This document shows, in pieces, positions 35,013 to 44,967 of a stretch of 64,000 nt of DNA. The stretch's first letter is position 1. Each line of letters opens with the position of its first letter. The stretch spans positions 1,426,001 to 1,490,000 of the forward strand of contig NZ_SODI01000001.1 in assembly GCF_004365915.1 (NCBI RefSeq), read 5' to 3'. This DNA is from Cryobacterium psychrophilum. GTDB lineage: Bacteria > Actinomycetota > Actinomycetes > Actinomycetales > Microbacteriaceae. The notes beneath the pieces were generated by a model. The model was not told the DNA's origin. It did not search any database and saw nothing but the letters and a program-made list of their open reading frames with translations. Position numbers and translations under genes: made by a program.

Positions 35013-36947
35013 ATGAGTAGCAAGCAGACGCGCATGCTCGACTATCTGCTGCGCGCTCCCGGCTGGGTGACGGCGGGGGAACTCGCCGATCTTCTTGGCG
35101 TCACACCGCGGAGCGTGCGCAGCTATGTCACCAACGTGAAGGCTGCGGCGCATCCGCTGAACCTGATCGAATCGGGCCCGGCCGGCTACCTGCTGAACCG
35201 CGACGCGTACGCGGCCTTCACCACAGTGCAACCGCAGCGGCCCGTCGATACCGACACTCCGCAGAACCGTCTGTATCAGCTCGTGCGTCGGCTCACCGAT
35301 GGGGCGGCGGGGCTCGACGTGTATGAGCTTGCGGCAGACATGTTCGTGAGCGACTCAACGATCGAGGCCGACCTGGGTCGTGTCCGTGCCCTCCTTCCGG
35401 ACTCAGGGTTGTCGCTCTCCCGTCACGGGAGCGTCGTGTCCCTCGTCGGCTCAGAGACCGACCGTCGGCGGTTGCTCAGCCGAATGTTCCGTGATGAGAG
35501 CAAGCGCGGGTTGCTTGAGCTCGCCGCCATCCAACGGGAGTTCGCTTCCGAAAGTCTCGAAGCGTTCAAGACCGACCTCATCACGATGCTCGATACCCAG
35601 GGCTACTTCGTCAACGAATTCGGTACCAACAACGTGCTCCTGCACGTCGCCATCGCCGTGGATCGCGTCGGCAAGCGCGACTCCCCCGACGCTGCCGCCC
35701 CTGACCCGTCGATAGCGAGCACGACGGCCACGTCGGCAGAAATGACCGCGGCCTTGTCCGCCCTCATCGATACGCACTTTGGTGTCGCGCTCGACGACGG
35801 CGACATCGCCTACCTCATTGCCCTGCTCAAGACCCGGGTCGTCACGCCCGGAAACGATCAGCCCACGGAGGTACTGGCACAGACCTTCGCCCGCCCCGAC
35901 GACCTGGCCGTGGTGCGTCGCATCGTCAGCCAGGCGAGCGAGGAATATCTGGTGGACCTCGCCGATGACGACTTCATCACCCGGCTCACACTGCACGTGC
36001 GCAATCTCATCGACCGTGCGCAGGTGCGCGAGTACTCACGCAACCCCCTGACCCGGTCGATCAAGACCTCGTATCCCATGACCTACGAACTCGCGGTCTT
36101 CATCGCGAGCGAACTCCAGCGGCACGAGCAGATCCTCATCAATGACGACGAGATCGCGTACATCGCCATGCACGTTGGCTCGCACCTCGAGCAGCAGTCC
36201 CACACCGAGGAACACGTCACGTGCGTGATCGTGTGCCCGAACTATTACACGATGCACGTGCAGCTGCGGCAGCGCATCGAGCGCGTGCTCGGTGACGATC
36301 TCACCGTGGTCGCCCAGATCACCCGCAGCGACGTGCATTGGGATGACCTGCACGCCGACCTCGTACTCACGACGATTGAACCACCCGTTCCCGCCGCTGG
36401 CGTCCTCGTCATTCAACCGTTCCTCACCGAGGGCGACATTGACCGCATCCGCCGGGCCGCCATCCGCGTGCGCCGCCTCCGCCGCCGCGCCCAGATCAAG
36501 GACGATCTGCTTCAGTTCTTTGACGAGTCACTGTTCCTGCGCAACTTCTACGTGGGTGACGAAGAGGCCATGATTCGCGAGCTCGGCGCCCGTATGATGC
36601 GTCACGGCGTGATCGACGAGGCCTACGTGCACGGCGCCCTTGAACGCGAGCGGATGTCCTCAACGGCGTTCACCGACAACCTCGCGGTGCCGCACGCCAT
36701 GGCCATGACCGCACAGCGCACGTCCATTGCCATTGTGGTCAACGACTCCCCCATGGACTGGGGCGACAGCCGCGTCACGGTTGTGGCGCTCATCGCATTC
36801 AGCGCCGCCGGCCGCGCCTCATTCCAGGCGGTCTTTGATCAGTTCGTCGAGGTTTTCACCGACCGGGCCGACGTGCAGCACCTGATCAGGAGTTCCGTGG
36901 ACTTTCCATCGTTCATCGACAGCCTCGTGCACCTGATGGACAAGTAG
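35013..36947 (+). CDS. mtlR: PRD-containing transcriptional activator (MtlR/BglG-type)
   Basis: About 644 residues. An N-terminal HTH (VTAGELADLLGVTPRSVRSYV) and a second HTH-like domain are followed by PRD1 (about 190-290) and PRD2 (about 300-410, with IAYIAMHVGSHLE). A IIB-like domain (CVIVCPNYYTMHVQLRQRI) and a C-terminal IIA-like domain with NLAVPHAMAMT complete the protein. This is the full MtlR/LicR architecture, in which PTS phosphorylation tunes activity. It is divergent from the mannitol operon it presumably activates. The start is uncertain: ATG 35013, ATG 35004 and TTG 34950 share a frame and none has a strong ribosome site. Confidence 0.88.
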   Translation: MSSKQTRMLDYLLRAPGWVTAGELADLLGVTPRSVRSYVTNVKAAAHPLNLIESGPAGYLLNRDAYAAFTTVQPQRPVDTDTPQNRLYQLVRRLTDGAAGLDVYELAADMFVSDSTIEADLGRVRALLPDSGLSLSRHGSVVSLVGSETDRRRLLSRMFRDESKRGLLELAAIQREFASESLEAFKTDLITMLDTQGYFVNEFGTNNVLLHVAIAVDRVGKRDSPDAAAPDPSIASTTATSAEMTAALSALIDTHFGVALDDGDIAYLIALLKTRVVTPGNDQPTEVLAQTFARPDDLAVVRRIVSQASEEYLVDLADDDFITRLTLHVRNLIDRAQVREYSRNPLTRSIKTSYPMTYELAVFIASELQRHEQILINDDEIAYIAMHVGSHLEQQSHTEEHVTCVIVCPNYYTMHVQLRQRIERVLGDDLTVVAQITRSDVHWDDLHADLVLTTIEPPVPAAGVLVIQPFLTEGDIDRIRRAAIRVRRLRRRAQIKDDLLQFFDESLFLRNFYVGDEEAMIRELGARMMRHGVIDEAYVHGALERERMSSTAFTDNLAVPHAMAMTAQRTSIAIVVNDSPMDWGDSRVTVVALIAFSAAGRASFQAVFDQFVEVFTDRADVQHLIRSSVDFPSFIDSLVHLMDK

Positions 36948-36975
36948 CCAGCCCACCGGCCTGCCACGCACGCCT

Positions 36976-37058
36976 CGGCACGCGTTACGACCCGCGGCAC
37001 GCGCTCAGACGCGTGCCGCGGGTTCGGACGCGTGCCGCGGGTTCGGACGCGTGCCGCG
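36976..37058. repeat. GC-rich palindromic/tandem repeat in convergent gap mtlR/map
   Basis: A 13-bp perfect stem CCCGCGGCACGCG (36991-37003) pairs with CGCGTGCCGCGGG (37010-37022) around CTCAGA. The word GACGCGTGCCGCG recurs three times with a 19-bp period (37008, 37027, 37046). The left part, GGCACGCGTTACGAC, resembles the core at 19345-19359. It sits between converging genes and likely folds into strong alternative hairpins that stop transcription from both sides. Confidence 0.6.
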
Positions 37059-37066
37059 ACAGGGCG

Positions 37067-37897
37067 TTAGGGGATGGGGACAGGAACGATGCCGAACTGG
37101 GCGAGGCCAGCGGCGCCACCGTCTTCGGCAGTGAGCACCCAGATGCCGTCCTGATGCACGGCGATGCTGTGCTCCCAGTGCGCTGCGGCCAGGCCGTCGG
37201 TTGTGGCGATGGTCCAGTCGTCGGGCCGCACCGTGGTCTCGATCGATCCCATCACGACCATCGGTTCGATGGCCACGACGAGTCCCGGCTTGATCTGCGG
37301 GCCGCGTGAACTCACCCGGTAGTTGAATACGGGTGGGTCCTCGTGCATCGCGCGTCCGATACCGTGACCCACGTAGTCGGTGAGGATCCCGTAGGGACCC
37401 TGGCTCTCCACGTAGTCTTCGATCGCGTCGCCGACCTCGTTGAGCCACCGGCCGGTCGCCAACACTGCAATGCCGTGCCACAGGGACTGCTCGGTGACGT
37501 CGGAGAGCTTCTGGCGCTCGGCCACCACGTCGGGTCGATCGGGATCCGGAATGACGATGCTGAAGGCGGCGTCACCGTTCCAGCCCTCGATGATGGCTCC
37601 ACTGTCGACCGACAGGATGTCACCGGCAACCAGTACTCGACCGGTCGGGATGCCGTGTACGACCTCGTCGTTCACGGAAGCACACACCGTGTGGTTATAG
37701 CCCTCTTCGAGCTTGAAGTTGGACTTGCCGCCAAGGGCGACGATTGCGGCCTCCGCCGCGGCATCCACGTCGAGGGTCGTGGCACCGGGAACGGCGGCCG
37801 CTCTGGCCGCGGCGAGCGATGCCGCCGTGGCCAGGCCGGGAGCGACCATCAGTCGCAACTGCGCCGGGGTTTTGTAAATTGAGCGACGAAAGCTCAC
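37067..37897 (-). CDS. map: Methionine aminopeptidase, type I
   Basis: Removes N-terminal Met from new proteins. It has 276 residues. The five metal ligands are visible: two Asp in SVDSGAIIEGWNGDAAF, His in YVGHGIGRAMHEDP, Glu in VVAIEPMVVMG and Glu in AAHWEHSIAV. It lies 18 bp after adk in the order secY-adk-map seen across actinobacteria. Confidence 0.97.
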   Translation of the reverse strand: MSFRRSIYKTPAQLRLMVAPGLATAASLAAARAAAVPGATTLDVDAAAEAAIVALGGKSNFKLEEGYNHTVCASVNDEVVHGIPTGRVLVAGDILSVDSGAIIEGWNGDAAFSIVIPDPDRPDVVAERQKLSDVTEQSLWHGIAVLATGRWLNEVGDAIEDYVESQGPYGILTDYVGHGIGRAMHEDPPVFNYRVSSRGPQIKPGLVVAIEPMVVMGSIETTVRPDDWTIATTDGLAAAHWEHSIAVHQDGIWVLTAEDGGAAGLAQFGIVPVPIP

Positions 37898-37915
37898 AGA
37901 TTTCCTACAGACTAG

Positions 37916-38530
37916 CTACGAAGGGTTCGCAGCCTTTTCGATGGTGTTGGTGGCGTGCAATCCGCGGTCAGCAAGGGCCGCGAGGATCCGGTCGGTCACA
38001 ACGTCAACGGCACCGAGGCCGTCAATGGTGATGACCAGCCCGCGAGCACTGTAGACGTCGATCAGCGGGGCAGTCTGCTCCGCATAGACGTCCAGACGGT
38101 GACGGATGACGTCGGCCGTGTCATCAGCGCGGCCCTGCTCCTCAGCGCGCTTGAGCAACCGAGAGACGACCTCATCGGTGTCCGCCGTGATCAGGACAAC
38201 AGCGTCAAGTTTCGTGCCCTCGTCATCGAGCAGACGGTCCAGCTCTGCGACCTGGTCGGTCGTGCGCGGGTAGCCGTCGAGCAGGAACCCGGAAGCAGCG
38301 TCGGATTCCCCCAGGCGGTCCTTCACGATGGCGTTGGTCAACGTGTCGGGAACGTAGGCGCCGGCGTCCATGAACGCCTTCACCTGCAGTCCGAGTGCGG
38401 TCTCGTTCTTCACGTTGAACCGGAAGATGTCTCCCGTGGAGACGGCCGGAACGACAAAGGCTTCGGCCAGACGAGTGGCCTGGGTGCCTTTGCCCGCGCC
38501 GGGCGGTCCAATCAGTAGCAGTCGGGTCAT
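37916..38530 (-). CDS. adk: Adenylate kinase
   Basis: Interconverts ATP+AMP and 2 ADP. It has 204 residues. The P-loop is [13 protein letters not shown], the AMP site includes VSTGDIFR, and [10 protein letters not shown] follows. The LID region is short and lacks zinc cysteines ([24 protein letters not shown]), the short form also seen in mycobacteria. It overlaps the secY stop by 4 nt. Confidence 0.97.
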   Translation of the reverse strand: MTRLLLIGPPGAGKGTQATRLAEAFVVPAVSTGDIFRFNVKNETALGLQVKAFMDAGAYVPDTLTNAIVKDRLGESDAASGFLLDGYPRTTDQVAELDRLLDDEGTKLDAVVLITADTDEVVSRLLKRAEEQGRADDTADVIRHRLDVYAEQTAPLIDVYSARGLVITIDGLGAVDVVTDRILAALADRGLHATNTIEKAANPS

Positions 38531-39849
38531 TTAAGGAGCCCCTCATAATGTCGCTGTTGCAGTTGCGAGTCGATCTGTTTGACCGTCTCGAGCCCGACGC
38601 CGACAACGATCAAAATACTCGCGCCGCCGAACGGGAAGTTCTGGTCTGCCCCGATTACCGAGAAGGCGACGAGCGGCAGTAGCGCAATCAGACCCAGATA
38701 GATCGACCCCGGAAGGGTGATGCGGGTCAGCACGAAGTCGAGGTACTCGGCCGTCGGCCGTCCGGCCCGGATGCCCGGGATGAATCCGCCGTACTTCTTC
38801 ATGTTGTCGGCGACCTCTTCTGGGTTGAACGTGATCGCAACGTAGAAGTAGGTGAAGCCGATGATGAGGAGGAAGTACATCGCCATGTACAGCGGGTGGT
38901 CGCCCGAGGTGAGGTTATTCGTGATCCAGACAACCCACGCGGCCGGCGATTGACCGGCGGCCGGCTGGTTGAACTGGGCGATGAGGGCGGGCAGGTACAG
39001 CAGCGAGGAGGCGAAGATCACCGGGATGACACCGGCCATGTTGACCTTGATCGGAATGTACGTGTTGTTCCCGCCGTAGGTACGACGACCGACCATCCGT
39101 TTGGCGTACTGCACCGGGATTCGGCGCTGCGACTGTTCAACGAACACCACCGCTGCGACGACCAGGAGTCCGACCGCGAGCACGAGGAGAAGAACGTCGA
39201 GGCCCTGCGCGGTAGCAATTGAGGTCAGCGAGGCCGGGAAAAGCGCCGCGATCGACGTGAAGATCAACAGTGACATACCGTTGCCGACACCGCGTTCGGT
39301 GACGAGTTCACCCATCCACATGATCACGCCGGTTCCGGCGGTCATGGTGATCACCATGAGCATGATGGCGTACCACGCGTCATTCGTGATCAGCTGCGTG
39401 CACTCGGTGCTGGAGTTTGTCCCGAATAGGGCGCCGCTCCTGGCCACGGTGATGAGCGTGGTCGACTGCAGAATGCCCAGGGCAATCGTGAGGTAACGGG
39501 TGTACTGGGTCAGAGTGCTCTGACCGGAGGCACCCTCTTTGTGGAGGGTGTCGAAGTGGGGAATGACCACGCGCAGCAGCTGCACGATGATCGAGGCCGT
39601 GATGTACGGCATGATGCCCAGTGCGAACACGGACAGCTTGAGGAGCGCGCCACCACTGAAGAGGTTCACCAACTCATAGAGGCCGTCGGTGCCCTGGTTG
39701 GCTGCAAGACAAGCCTGCACGTTGCCGAAGTCCACAAAGGGGGCTGGAATGAACGAGCCCAGTCGGAACAAGGCAATAATGCCCAGGGTGAAGCCGATCT
39801 TCTTACGAAGGTCAGGCGTGCGGAAAATCCGCGCAATGGCGCTAAACAA
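38527..39849 (-). CDS. secY: Protein translocase subunit SecY
   Basis: The central channel of the Sec translocon, with ten transmembrane helices in 440 residues. Recognisable blocks are [19 protein letters not shown] in TM1, [15 protein letters not shown] in TM2 and the cytosolic loop [16 protein letters not shown]. It follows rplO after 114 bp and is translationally coupled to adk. Confidence 0.98.
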   Translation of the reverse strand: MFSAIARIFRTPDLRKKIGFTLGIIALFRLGSFIPAPFVDFGNVQACLAANQGTDGLYELVNLFSGGALLKLSVFALGIMPYITASIIVQLLRVVIPHFDTLHKEGASGQSTLTQYTRYLTIALGILQSTTLITVARSGALFGTNSSTECTQLITNDAWYAIMLMVITMTAGTGVIMWMGELVTERGVGNGMSLLIFTSIAALFPASLTSIATAQGLDVLLLVLAVGLLVVAAVVFVEQSQRRIPVQYAKRMVGRRTYGGNNTYIPIKVNMAGVIPVIFASSLLYLPALIAQFNQPAAGQSPAAWVVWITNNLTSGDHPLYMAMYFLLIIGFTYFYVAITFNPEEVADNMKKYGGFIPGIRAGRPTAEYLDFVLTRITLPGSIYLGLIALLPLVAFSVIGADQNFPFGGASILIVVGVGLETVKQIDSQLQQRHYEGLLK

Positions 39850-39963
39850 AAAAGGCCTCCAGTTTGTAACGTAAAACGAGCTTAACGCAGATCGAGCCTG
39901 ACCGGAGCCACCAACGATTCTCGATTGGTGACTCCGACAAGCTCGACGTGTGCGTCTAAGGAA

Positions 39964-40554
39964 TTACTTTACAGATCCACCAGCGGCGACGATCTTCTGC
40001 AGTGCTGAGCCAGAGACCTTGTCGACCGATACGGTCAGTTTAACTGTAATTTCACCGTTACCGAGAACCTTGACCTTCTCGTTGTCCCGGACTGCGCCCT
40101 TGGCAACCAGGCTGGCGATGGTGACATCTCCTCCGGTCGGGTACAGCTCTTCCAGACGCTCCAGGTTTACAACCTGGTACTCGACCCGGAACGGGTTCTT
40201 GAATCCACGCAGTTTCGGGGTACGCATGTGCAGAGGCATCTGCCCACCCTCGAAGCCGACGCGCACGTTGTAACGTGCCTTCGTGCCCTTGGTTCCACGA
40301 CCCGCGGTCTTACCCTTGGATCCTTCACCGCGGCCCTTGCGCTGACGGGTCTTCTTTGCTCCGGGAGCCGGGCGAAGGTGGTGTACCTTCAGCACGTGCT
40401 CGCGGGGCGCATTCGGCTCGTCCTTGACTGCAGCAGCAGCGGCGGCGGGCGCCTTCTTCGCGGCAGTCTTGGGCGCTGCAGCCTTGGGGGCTGCTGCCTT
40501 CTTCGTGGCGGGCTTGTCGGCTACCGTCTTGGTAGCTTCCTTCTCGTCAGCCAT
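39964..40554 (-). CDS. rplO: 50S ribosomal protein L15 with long Lys/Ala-rich N-terminal extension
   Basis: The canonical L15 starts near residue 57 ([20 protein letters not shown], then [17 protein letters not shown]) and ends [12 protein letters not shown]. The first 50 or so residues are a low-complexity stretch of K, A, P and T ([19 protein letters not shown]), like a histone H1 tail. Total 196 residues against about 145 in most bacteria. Codon pattern and ribosome site support the ATG at 40554. It shares one base with the rpmD stop. Confidence 0.95.
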   Translation of the reverse strand: MADEKEATKTVADKPATKKAAAPKAAAPKTAAKKAPAAAAAAVKDEPNAPREHVLKVHHLRPAPGAKKTRQRKGRGEGSKGKTAGRGTKGTKARYNVRVGFEGGQMPLHMRTPKLRGFKNPFRVEYQVVNLERLEELYPTGGDVTIASLVAKGAVRDNEKVKVLGNGEITVKLTVSVDKVSGSALQKIVAAGGSVK

Positions 40555-40736
40555 TAGTCAATCTCCTCGACCTTCACGAGGTGAGCGACGGTGTTGACGT
40601 AGCCACGGTTCTGCGAGTTGTCCTCGCGGATCGTGACGGCGCCAATGCGTCGGAGACCCAGACTGCGAAGCGTGTCGCGCTGGTTCTGCTTCTCACTAAT
40701 TTTGGACTTGATCTGTGTGATCCTCAGCTGAGCCAT
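40554..40736 (-). CDS. rpmD: 50S ribosomal protein L30
   Basis: 60 residues, a full-length L30 ([20 protein letters not shown], then [15 protein letters not shown]). The start ATG at 40736 shares one base with the rpsE stop (TGATG). The longer in-frame extension upstream is antisense-independent but lies wholly in rpsE. Confidence 0.96.
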   Translation of the reverse strand: MAQLRITQIKSKISEKQNQRDTLRSLGLRRIGAVTIREDNSQNRGYVNTVAHLVKVEEID

Positions 40737-41446
40737 CACGCACCTGCCTTTGCTGTTGCTGCAGCGGCTGCTGCTGCGGCATCGGCACGAAGGAAACGGG
40801 CCGGGGCCACGTCCTCGTATGCAAGGCCGCGGCGAGCCGCAACCGCACGCGGCTCTTCGAGCTGGCGCAGCGCCTCCACCGTGGCGTGCACGATGTTGAT
40901 GGTGTTCGACGAGCCGAGCGACTTGCTCAGAACGTCGTGGATGCCGGCGCACTCCAGTACGGCGCGAACCGGGCCACCGGCGATAACGCCGGTACCTGCT
41001 GCGGCCGGACGAAGCAGAACAACGCCTGCTGCGGCTTCACCCTGAACGGGGTGCGGGATCGTCAGACCAACGCGAGGAACGCGGAAGAAGTTCTTCTTCG
41101 CTTCATCGACGCCCTTGGAGATAGCGGTCGGCACCTCGCGGGCCTTGCCATATCCAACGCCGACGAGGCCGTTACCGTCTCCGACAACGACGAGAGCGGT
41201 GAAGCTGAAGCGACGACCACCCTTGACGACCTTGGAAACACGGTTGATGGTGACGACGCGCTCCAGGAACTGGCTCTTGTCGGCATCGCGGCTTCCGCGG
41301 TCCTTGTTGGGGTTGCGCTCACGGCCACCACGACGAGCCTCACGAGGCTCGTTCTGTGCGGGTGCCGTTGAAGCAGCGGTCTCCACCGGGGCTTCGGCGA
41401 CTGCAACGGGTGCAGTTGTTTCGGTCTTGCTGGTTTCAGTGCTCAC
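40736..41446 (-). CDS. rpsE: 30S ribosomal protein S5 with extended termini
   Basis: S5 core from about residue 58 ([20 protein letters not shown]) to about residue 220. It helps decoding accuracy and mRNA entry. The first 55 residues are a Thr/Ala/Glu then Arg-rich extension and the last 15 are poly-Ala-like. Total 236 residues against about 166 in E. coli. It overlaps rplR by 4 nt. Confidence 0.97.
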   Translation of the reverse strand: MSTETSKTETTAPVAVAEAPVETAASTAPAQNEPREARRGGRERNPNKDRGSRDADKSQFLERVVTINRVSKVVKGGRRFSFTALVVVGDGNGLVGVGYGKAREVPTAISKGVDEAKKNFFRVPRVGLTIPHPVQGEAAAGVVLLRPAAAGTGVIAGGPVRAVLECAGIHDVLSKSLGSSNTINIVHATVEALRQLEEPRAVAARRGLAYEDVAPARFLRADAAAAAAAATAKAGA

Positions 41447-41814
41447 AGGTTCAATCCACCCTCTCGAGCTCCATCGGCGATAGCTGCGACGCGACCCGCG
41501 TACTTGCTGCCACCACGGTCAAATACAACGGACTCGATCCCGGCGGCTTTCGCGCGCTCAGCAACAAGTTCGCCGACCTTGCGGGCCTTGGCGGTCTTGT
41601 CACCATCGAAGGTGCGCATGTCAGTCTCGAGAGTGGATGCCGACGCGAGGGTGAAACCCTTGCTGTCGTCAACGACCTGGACGAATACGTGGCGTGCCGA
41701 ACGCGTAACGACGAGGCGCGGGCGCAGCGCCGTTCCCTCGACCTTCTTGCGAAGACGTGTGTGCCTGCGTCCGCGGGCAGCGGACTTGCTCTTGCCTCTA
41801 GTTCCCAGTCCCAT
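41443..41814 (-). CDS. rplR: 50S ribosomal protein L18
   Basis: 123 residues. It binds 5S rRNA. Signatures are [44 protein letters not shown] and the C-terminal [11 protein letters not shown]. It lies 3 nt after rplF and overlaps rpsE by 4 nt. Confidence 0.97.
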   Translation of the reverse strand: MGLGTRGKSKSAARGRRHTRLRKKVEGTALRPRLVVTRSARHVFVQVVDDSKGFTLASASTLETDMRTFDGDKTAKARKVGELVAERAKAAGIESVVFDRGGSKYAGRVAAIADGAREGGLNL

Positions 41815-41817
41815 GGC

Positions 41818-42354
41818 TTACTTACCACTCTTTCCGGCCTTGCGGCGAACAATCTCGCCGGCGTAACGCACACCCTTGCCCTTGTACGGCTCAGGCCTGC
41901 GAATTTTACGAATGTTGGCGGCGACCTCGCCGACAGCCTGCTTGTCGATACCGCTGACCGTGAGCTTGTTGACGCTCTCGACGGTCAAAACGATTCCGAC
42001 GGGGGGCTCGACGACGACCGGGTGCGAGAAGCCGAGGGCGAACTCAACTGAGGTGCCCTTCTGCGCCGCGCGGTAACCGGTACCTACGATTTCGAGGCCC
42101 TTGGTGTAACCAACGGTTACGCCAATGATCTGGTTGTTGATGAGGGTACGAGTCAGACCGTGAAGCGAACGCGAAACGCGCTCGTCGTTCGGACGGGTGA
42201 CGAGAACGTGACCGTCCTCGATCGTGACCTCGATGGGCTTGGCGACGACGAGTGCGAGCTCGCCCTTCGGGCCCTTGACGGAGACGGCCTGGCCGTCAGC
42301 CACAACCGTTACCCCAGCGGGGATCGGGATGGGCAGTCTTCCAATACGTGACAT
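41818..42354 (-). CDS. rplF: 50S ribosomal protein L6
   Basis: 178 residues, full length. Sequence landmarks are [25 protein letters not shown] and the C-terminal [16 protein letters not shown]. It binds 23S domain VI near the factor site. It lies 6 nt after rpsH. Confidence 0.97.
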   Translation of the reverse strand: MSRIGRLPIPIPAGVTVVADGQAVSVKGPKGELALVVAKPIEVTIEDGHVLVTRPNDERVSRSLHGLTRTLINNQIIGVTVGYTKGLEIVGTGYRAAQKGTSVEFALGFSHPVVVEPPVGIVLTVESVNKLTVSGIDKQAVGEVAANIRKIRRPEPYKGKGVRYAGEIVRRKAGKSGK

Positions 42355-42360
42355 TGTCGG

Positions 42361-42759
42361 TTACCACACGTAGGCGAGTACTTCTCCGCCTACGCCCTTC
42401 TTCTCAGCCTGGCGGTCTGTCAGCAGACCACTGGAGGTGGACAGGATGGCAACGCCGAGGCCGCCGAGAACCATTGGGATCTCAGTCGACTTTGCGTACA
42501 CGCGCAGCCCGGGCTTGGAAACCCGCTTGATGCCGACGATGGAGCGCTCACGGTTCGAACCGAACTTCAGGTTGAGCGTGAGGGTCTGGCCAACGCGGGC
42601 ATCCGTAACGGTCCAGGCTGAAATGTAGCCCTGTACCTTGAGGATATCGGCGATGTGCGCTTTCAGTTTGCTGTTCGGCATCGACACTGTGTCGTGGTAC
42701 GCCGAGTTAGCGTTGCGCAGTCTGGTCAGCATATCTGCGACCGGATCTGTCATTGTCAT
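42361..42759 (-). CDS. rpsH: 30S ribosomal protein S8
   Basis: 132 residues. It is the 16S central-domain binder and, in E. coli, the spc-operon repressor. It begins [18 protein letters not shown] and ends [20 protein letters not shown]. The ATG at 42759 has AAAGG upstream; the in-frame start 11 codons earlier has none. A 193-bp hairpin-rich gap precedes it in place of the usual S14 gene. Confidence 0.97.
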   Translation of the reverse strand: MTMTDPVADMLTRLRNANSAYHDTVSMPNSKLKAHIADILKVQGYISAWTVTDARVGQTLTLNLKFGSNRERSIVGIKRVSKPGLRVYAKSTEIPMVLGGLGVAILSTSSGLLTDRQAEKKGVGGEVLAYVW

Positions 42760-42823
42760 TTTGTGGTGCCTTTCTCGCCTGGTTTCGCTCACCCGTTACA
42801 CGGATGACGACCTGTGGTGGTGA

Positions 42824-42849
42824 GGGGGCCGGTCGGATGGCCGGCCCCC
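42824..42849 (-). terminator. GC hairpin upstream of rpsH
   Basis: GGGGGCCGG and CCGGCCCCC form a 9-bp all-GC stem with an 8-base loop, 64 nt before the rpsH start. It has the stability of a terminator, but no T run follows on the minus strand. Confidence 0.5.
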
Positions 42850-42879
42850 GAGTTGAAGTTATTGCGCTGGACCTGAAGT

Positions 42880-42944
42880 CCTCAACAGCGTTGAGGTCCT
42901 TACTAAGCGCAAGCTACCCACACTAGTCGAATTTGACGACTAGT
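42880..42944 (-). other. Two further hairpins in the rplE-rpsH gap
   Basis: CCTCAAC-AGC-GTTGAGG (42880-42896) forms a 7-bp stem with a triloop. ACTAGTCG and CGACTAGT (42922-42929/42937-42944) form an 8-bp stem that can be lengthened by CCACA/TGTGG with one bulge, starting almost at the rplE stop. They divide the spc operon and may be processing or regulatory structures. Confidence 0.5.
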
Positions 42945-42952
42945 TGTGGTGG

Positions 42953-43555
42953 CTACTTGGTTTCTACCGACTTGAACGGGAAGCCGAGCGCCTTGAGCAG
43001 CGCGCGACCCTCGTCGTTGTTCTTGGCGGTCGTCACAACAGTGATGTCCATTCCGCGAACACGATCGATACGGTCCTGGTCGATCTCGTGGAACATAACC
43101 TGCTCCGTGAGACCGAAGGTGTAGTTTCCGTTGCCATCGAACTGCTGGTCCGAGAGGCCGCGGAAGTCGCGGATACGCGGAAGAGCAAGGCCCAGCAGAC
43201 GGTCGAGGAACTCCCACATGCGGTCGCCACGAAGGGTGACGTGCGCGCCAATGGGCTGGCCCTCACGCAGTTTGAACTGCGCGATCGACTTGCGAGCCTT
43301 GGTGACCTGCGGCTTCTGGCCGGTGATCTTGGTGAGGTCAGAAACCGCACCATCCATCACCTTGCCGTCGCGCGCTGCTTCTCCGACACCCATGTTGACA
43401 ACGATCTTCGTCAGCGAGGGGATGCGGTGAACGTTGGTGAATCCAAGGTCAGCGGAAAGCTGAGCGCGAATTTCGCTCGTGTACTTCTGCTTGAGCCGCG
43501 GCTGGATTTTGCCAGCCGGAGCCGCAGCTTCTGTTGCTACTGCGGAGTCAGTCAT
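42953..43555 (-). CDS. rplE: 50S ribosomal protein L5
   Basis: 200 residues. It holds 5S rRNA and contacts P-site tRNA. Signatures are [18 protein letters not shown] and [17 protein letters not shown], with the C-terminal [21 protein letters not shown] 20-residue Ala-rich N-terminal extension precedes the core. It shares one base with the rplX stop. Confidence 0.97.
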   Translation of the reverse strand: MTDSAVATEAAAPAGKIQPRLKQKYTSEIRAQLSADLGFTNVHRIPSLTKIVVNMGVGEAARDGKVMDGAVSDLTKITGQKPQVTKARKSIAQFKLREGQPIGAHVTLRGDRMWEFLDRLLGLALPRIRDFRGLSDQQFDGNGNYTFGLTEQVMFHEIDQDRIDRVRGMDITVVTTAKNNDEGRALLKALGFPFKSVETK

Positions 43556-43914
43556 TAGAGGTCCTTACCCGACTTCTTGGCGTAACGAACGCGAACAGTC
43601 TTAGCGACGCCGTCCTTCGTTACCTCTTCGGTGCGGAAGCCAACGCGCGTCGGCTTCTTGGTCTCCGGGTCGACGATCGCAACGTTGGACACGTGAATAG
43701 CTGCCTCGAACGTCTCGATGCCGCCGGTCTTGGTGCCGCGCTGGGTCTGACCAACGCGAACGTGCTTGGTCACGAAGTTGATGCCCTCAACGAGGACACG
43801 GTTCTTCTCGACGTCAACAGAGATGATCTTGCCCTGCTTGCCACGGTCTCCCCCGCGAGCCTGGCTACGGCCGGTGATGACCTGGACGAGGTCGCCCTTT
43901 TTGATTCTGGCCAT
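43555..43914 (-). CDS. rplX: 50S ribosomal protein L24
   Basis: 119 residues, an early 50S assembly initiator. The KOW motif lies in [21 protein letters not shown], and the body continues [14 protein letters not shown] to the lysine-rich end. It is followed by rplE with a one-base overlap and preceded by rplN with a 2-nt gap. Confidence 0.97.
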   Translation of the reverse strand: MARIKKGDLVQVITGRSQARGGDRGKQGKIISVDVEKNRVLVEGINFVTKHVRVGQTQRGTKTGGIETFEAAIHVSNVAIVDPETKKPTRVGFRTEEVTKDGVAKTVRVRYAKKSGKDL

Positions 43915-43916
43915 GA

Positions 43917-44285
43917 TTAAATAACCTCCGGTGCCAGCGAGATGATCTTCATGAACTTCTTGTCGCGAAGCTCGCGACCGACCGGTCCGAAGATTCGGGT
44001 GCCACGGGGGTCACCGTCAGCCTTCAAGATCACTGCAGCGTTCTCATCGAACTTGATGTACGAGCCGTCTGAACGACGGGTCTCCTTCTTGGTGCGAACG
44101 ATGACAGCTTTGACGATGTCACCCTTCTTGACGTTGCCGCCCGGGATGGCGTCCTTGACCGTGGCGACGATGACGTCGCCCAGTCCGGCGTAACGACGGC
44201 CGGAGCCTCCGAGAACGCGGATGGTCAGGAGTTGCTTGGCGCCGGAGTTATCGGCAACCTTGACGCGTGATTCTTGCTGAAGCAT
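43917..44285 (-). CDS. rplN: 50S ribosomal protein L14
   Basis: 122 residues. Highly conserved: [37 protein letters not shown] and [20 protein letters not shown]. It sits at the subunit interface. First gene of the spc-type group here, 35 bp after rpsQ. Confidence 0.98.
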   Translation of the reverse strand: MLQQESRVKVADNSGAKQLLTIRVLGGSGRRYAGLGDVIVATVKDAIPGGNVKKGDIVKAVIVRTKKETRRSDGSYIKFDENAAVILKADGDPRGTRIFGPVGRELRDKKFMKIISLAPEVI

Positions 44286-44320
44286 TTTGTTACTCCTCTG
44301 TAGTCAAGTAAGCGCGAGGC

Positions 44321-44620
44321 TTACTTGGCCTTCTCAAGAATCTCGACCAGGCGCCAGCGCTTGGAAGCGCTGAGCGGACGGGTCTCACTGATCAGGACCA
44401 GGTCTCCGATGCCGGCGGAATTCGCCTCATCGTGAGCCTTCAGCTTGGACGTACGGCGGATGACCTTGCCGTACAGCGGGTGCTTCACGCGGTCTTCGAC
44501 CACGACAATGATGGTTTTGTTCATCTTGTCGCTGGTCACGTAACCACGCAGTGTCTTGCGGTAACCGCGAACGAGAGCTTCAGTCTCGGCTGCGACGACC
44601 TTATCGTCAGTCTTCGCCAT
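44321..44620 (-). CDS. rpsQ: 30S ribosomal protein S17
   Basis: 99 residues. An OB-fold 16S binder with [40 protein letters not shown] and [21 protein letters not shown] roughly 17-residue N-terminal extension precedes the core. It lies 2 nt after rpmC. Confidence 0.97.
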   Translation of the reverse strand: MAKTDDKVVAAETEALVRGYRKTLRGYVTSDKMNKTIIVVVEDRVKHPLYGKVIRRTSKLKAHDEANSAGIGDLVLISETRPLSASKRWRLVEILEKAK

Positions 44621-44622
44621 GA

Positions 44623-44967
44623 CTAGGCCTCCTTCGTGTCGACGGTCTCGGCTGCGGCGTCGTCGGTGGACTCCACTGCGGCCTTGGCCTTCTTGGTCTT
44701 CTTCTCTGCCTTCTCAGCCTTGGCCGGAGCCTCGACTGCAACGGGAGTGGCACGAATGCCCAGCTCACGTTCGCGCAGAACGGTGTAGATGCGAGCGATG
44801 TCGCGCTTCACGGCGCGCAGGCGGCCGTGGCTTTCGAGCTGGCCGGTGGCCGACTGGAAGCGCAGGTTGAACAGCTCTTCCTTGGCCTTCTTCAGCTCGT
44901 CGAACAGTCGCTCATTTTCATATGTGTCGAGCTCGACTGGGGCGAGCTCCTTGGTTCCGATCGCCAT
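44623..44967 (-). CDS. rpmC: 50S ribosomal protein L29 with C-terminal tail
   Basis: L29 core in residues 9-75 ([20 protein letters not shown], then [19 protein letters not shown]). L29 lines the polypeptide exit tunnel mouth. A 40-residue tail rich in Lys, Ala, Glu and Asp follows, so the protein has 114 residues against about 63-75 in most bacteria. It shares one base with the rplP stop. Confidence 0.96.
   Translation of the reverse strand: MAIGTKELAPVELDTYENERLFDELKKAKEELFNLRFQSATGQLESHGRLRAVKRDIARIYTVLRERELGIRATPVAVEAPAKAEKAEKKTKKAKAAVESTDDAAAETVDTKEA

Noticed and set aside
37008..37058. CRISPR-like short tandem repeat
   Set aside because: Only three 13-base copies with 6-base spacers of identical sequence, so a tandem repeat rather than repeat-spacer units.
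42760..42952. Possible remnant of an S14 gene between rplE and rpsH
   Set aside because: Minus-strand translation shows no CxxC pairs or S14 residues; only hairpins are visible.
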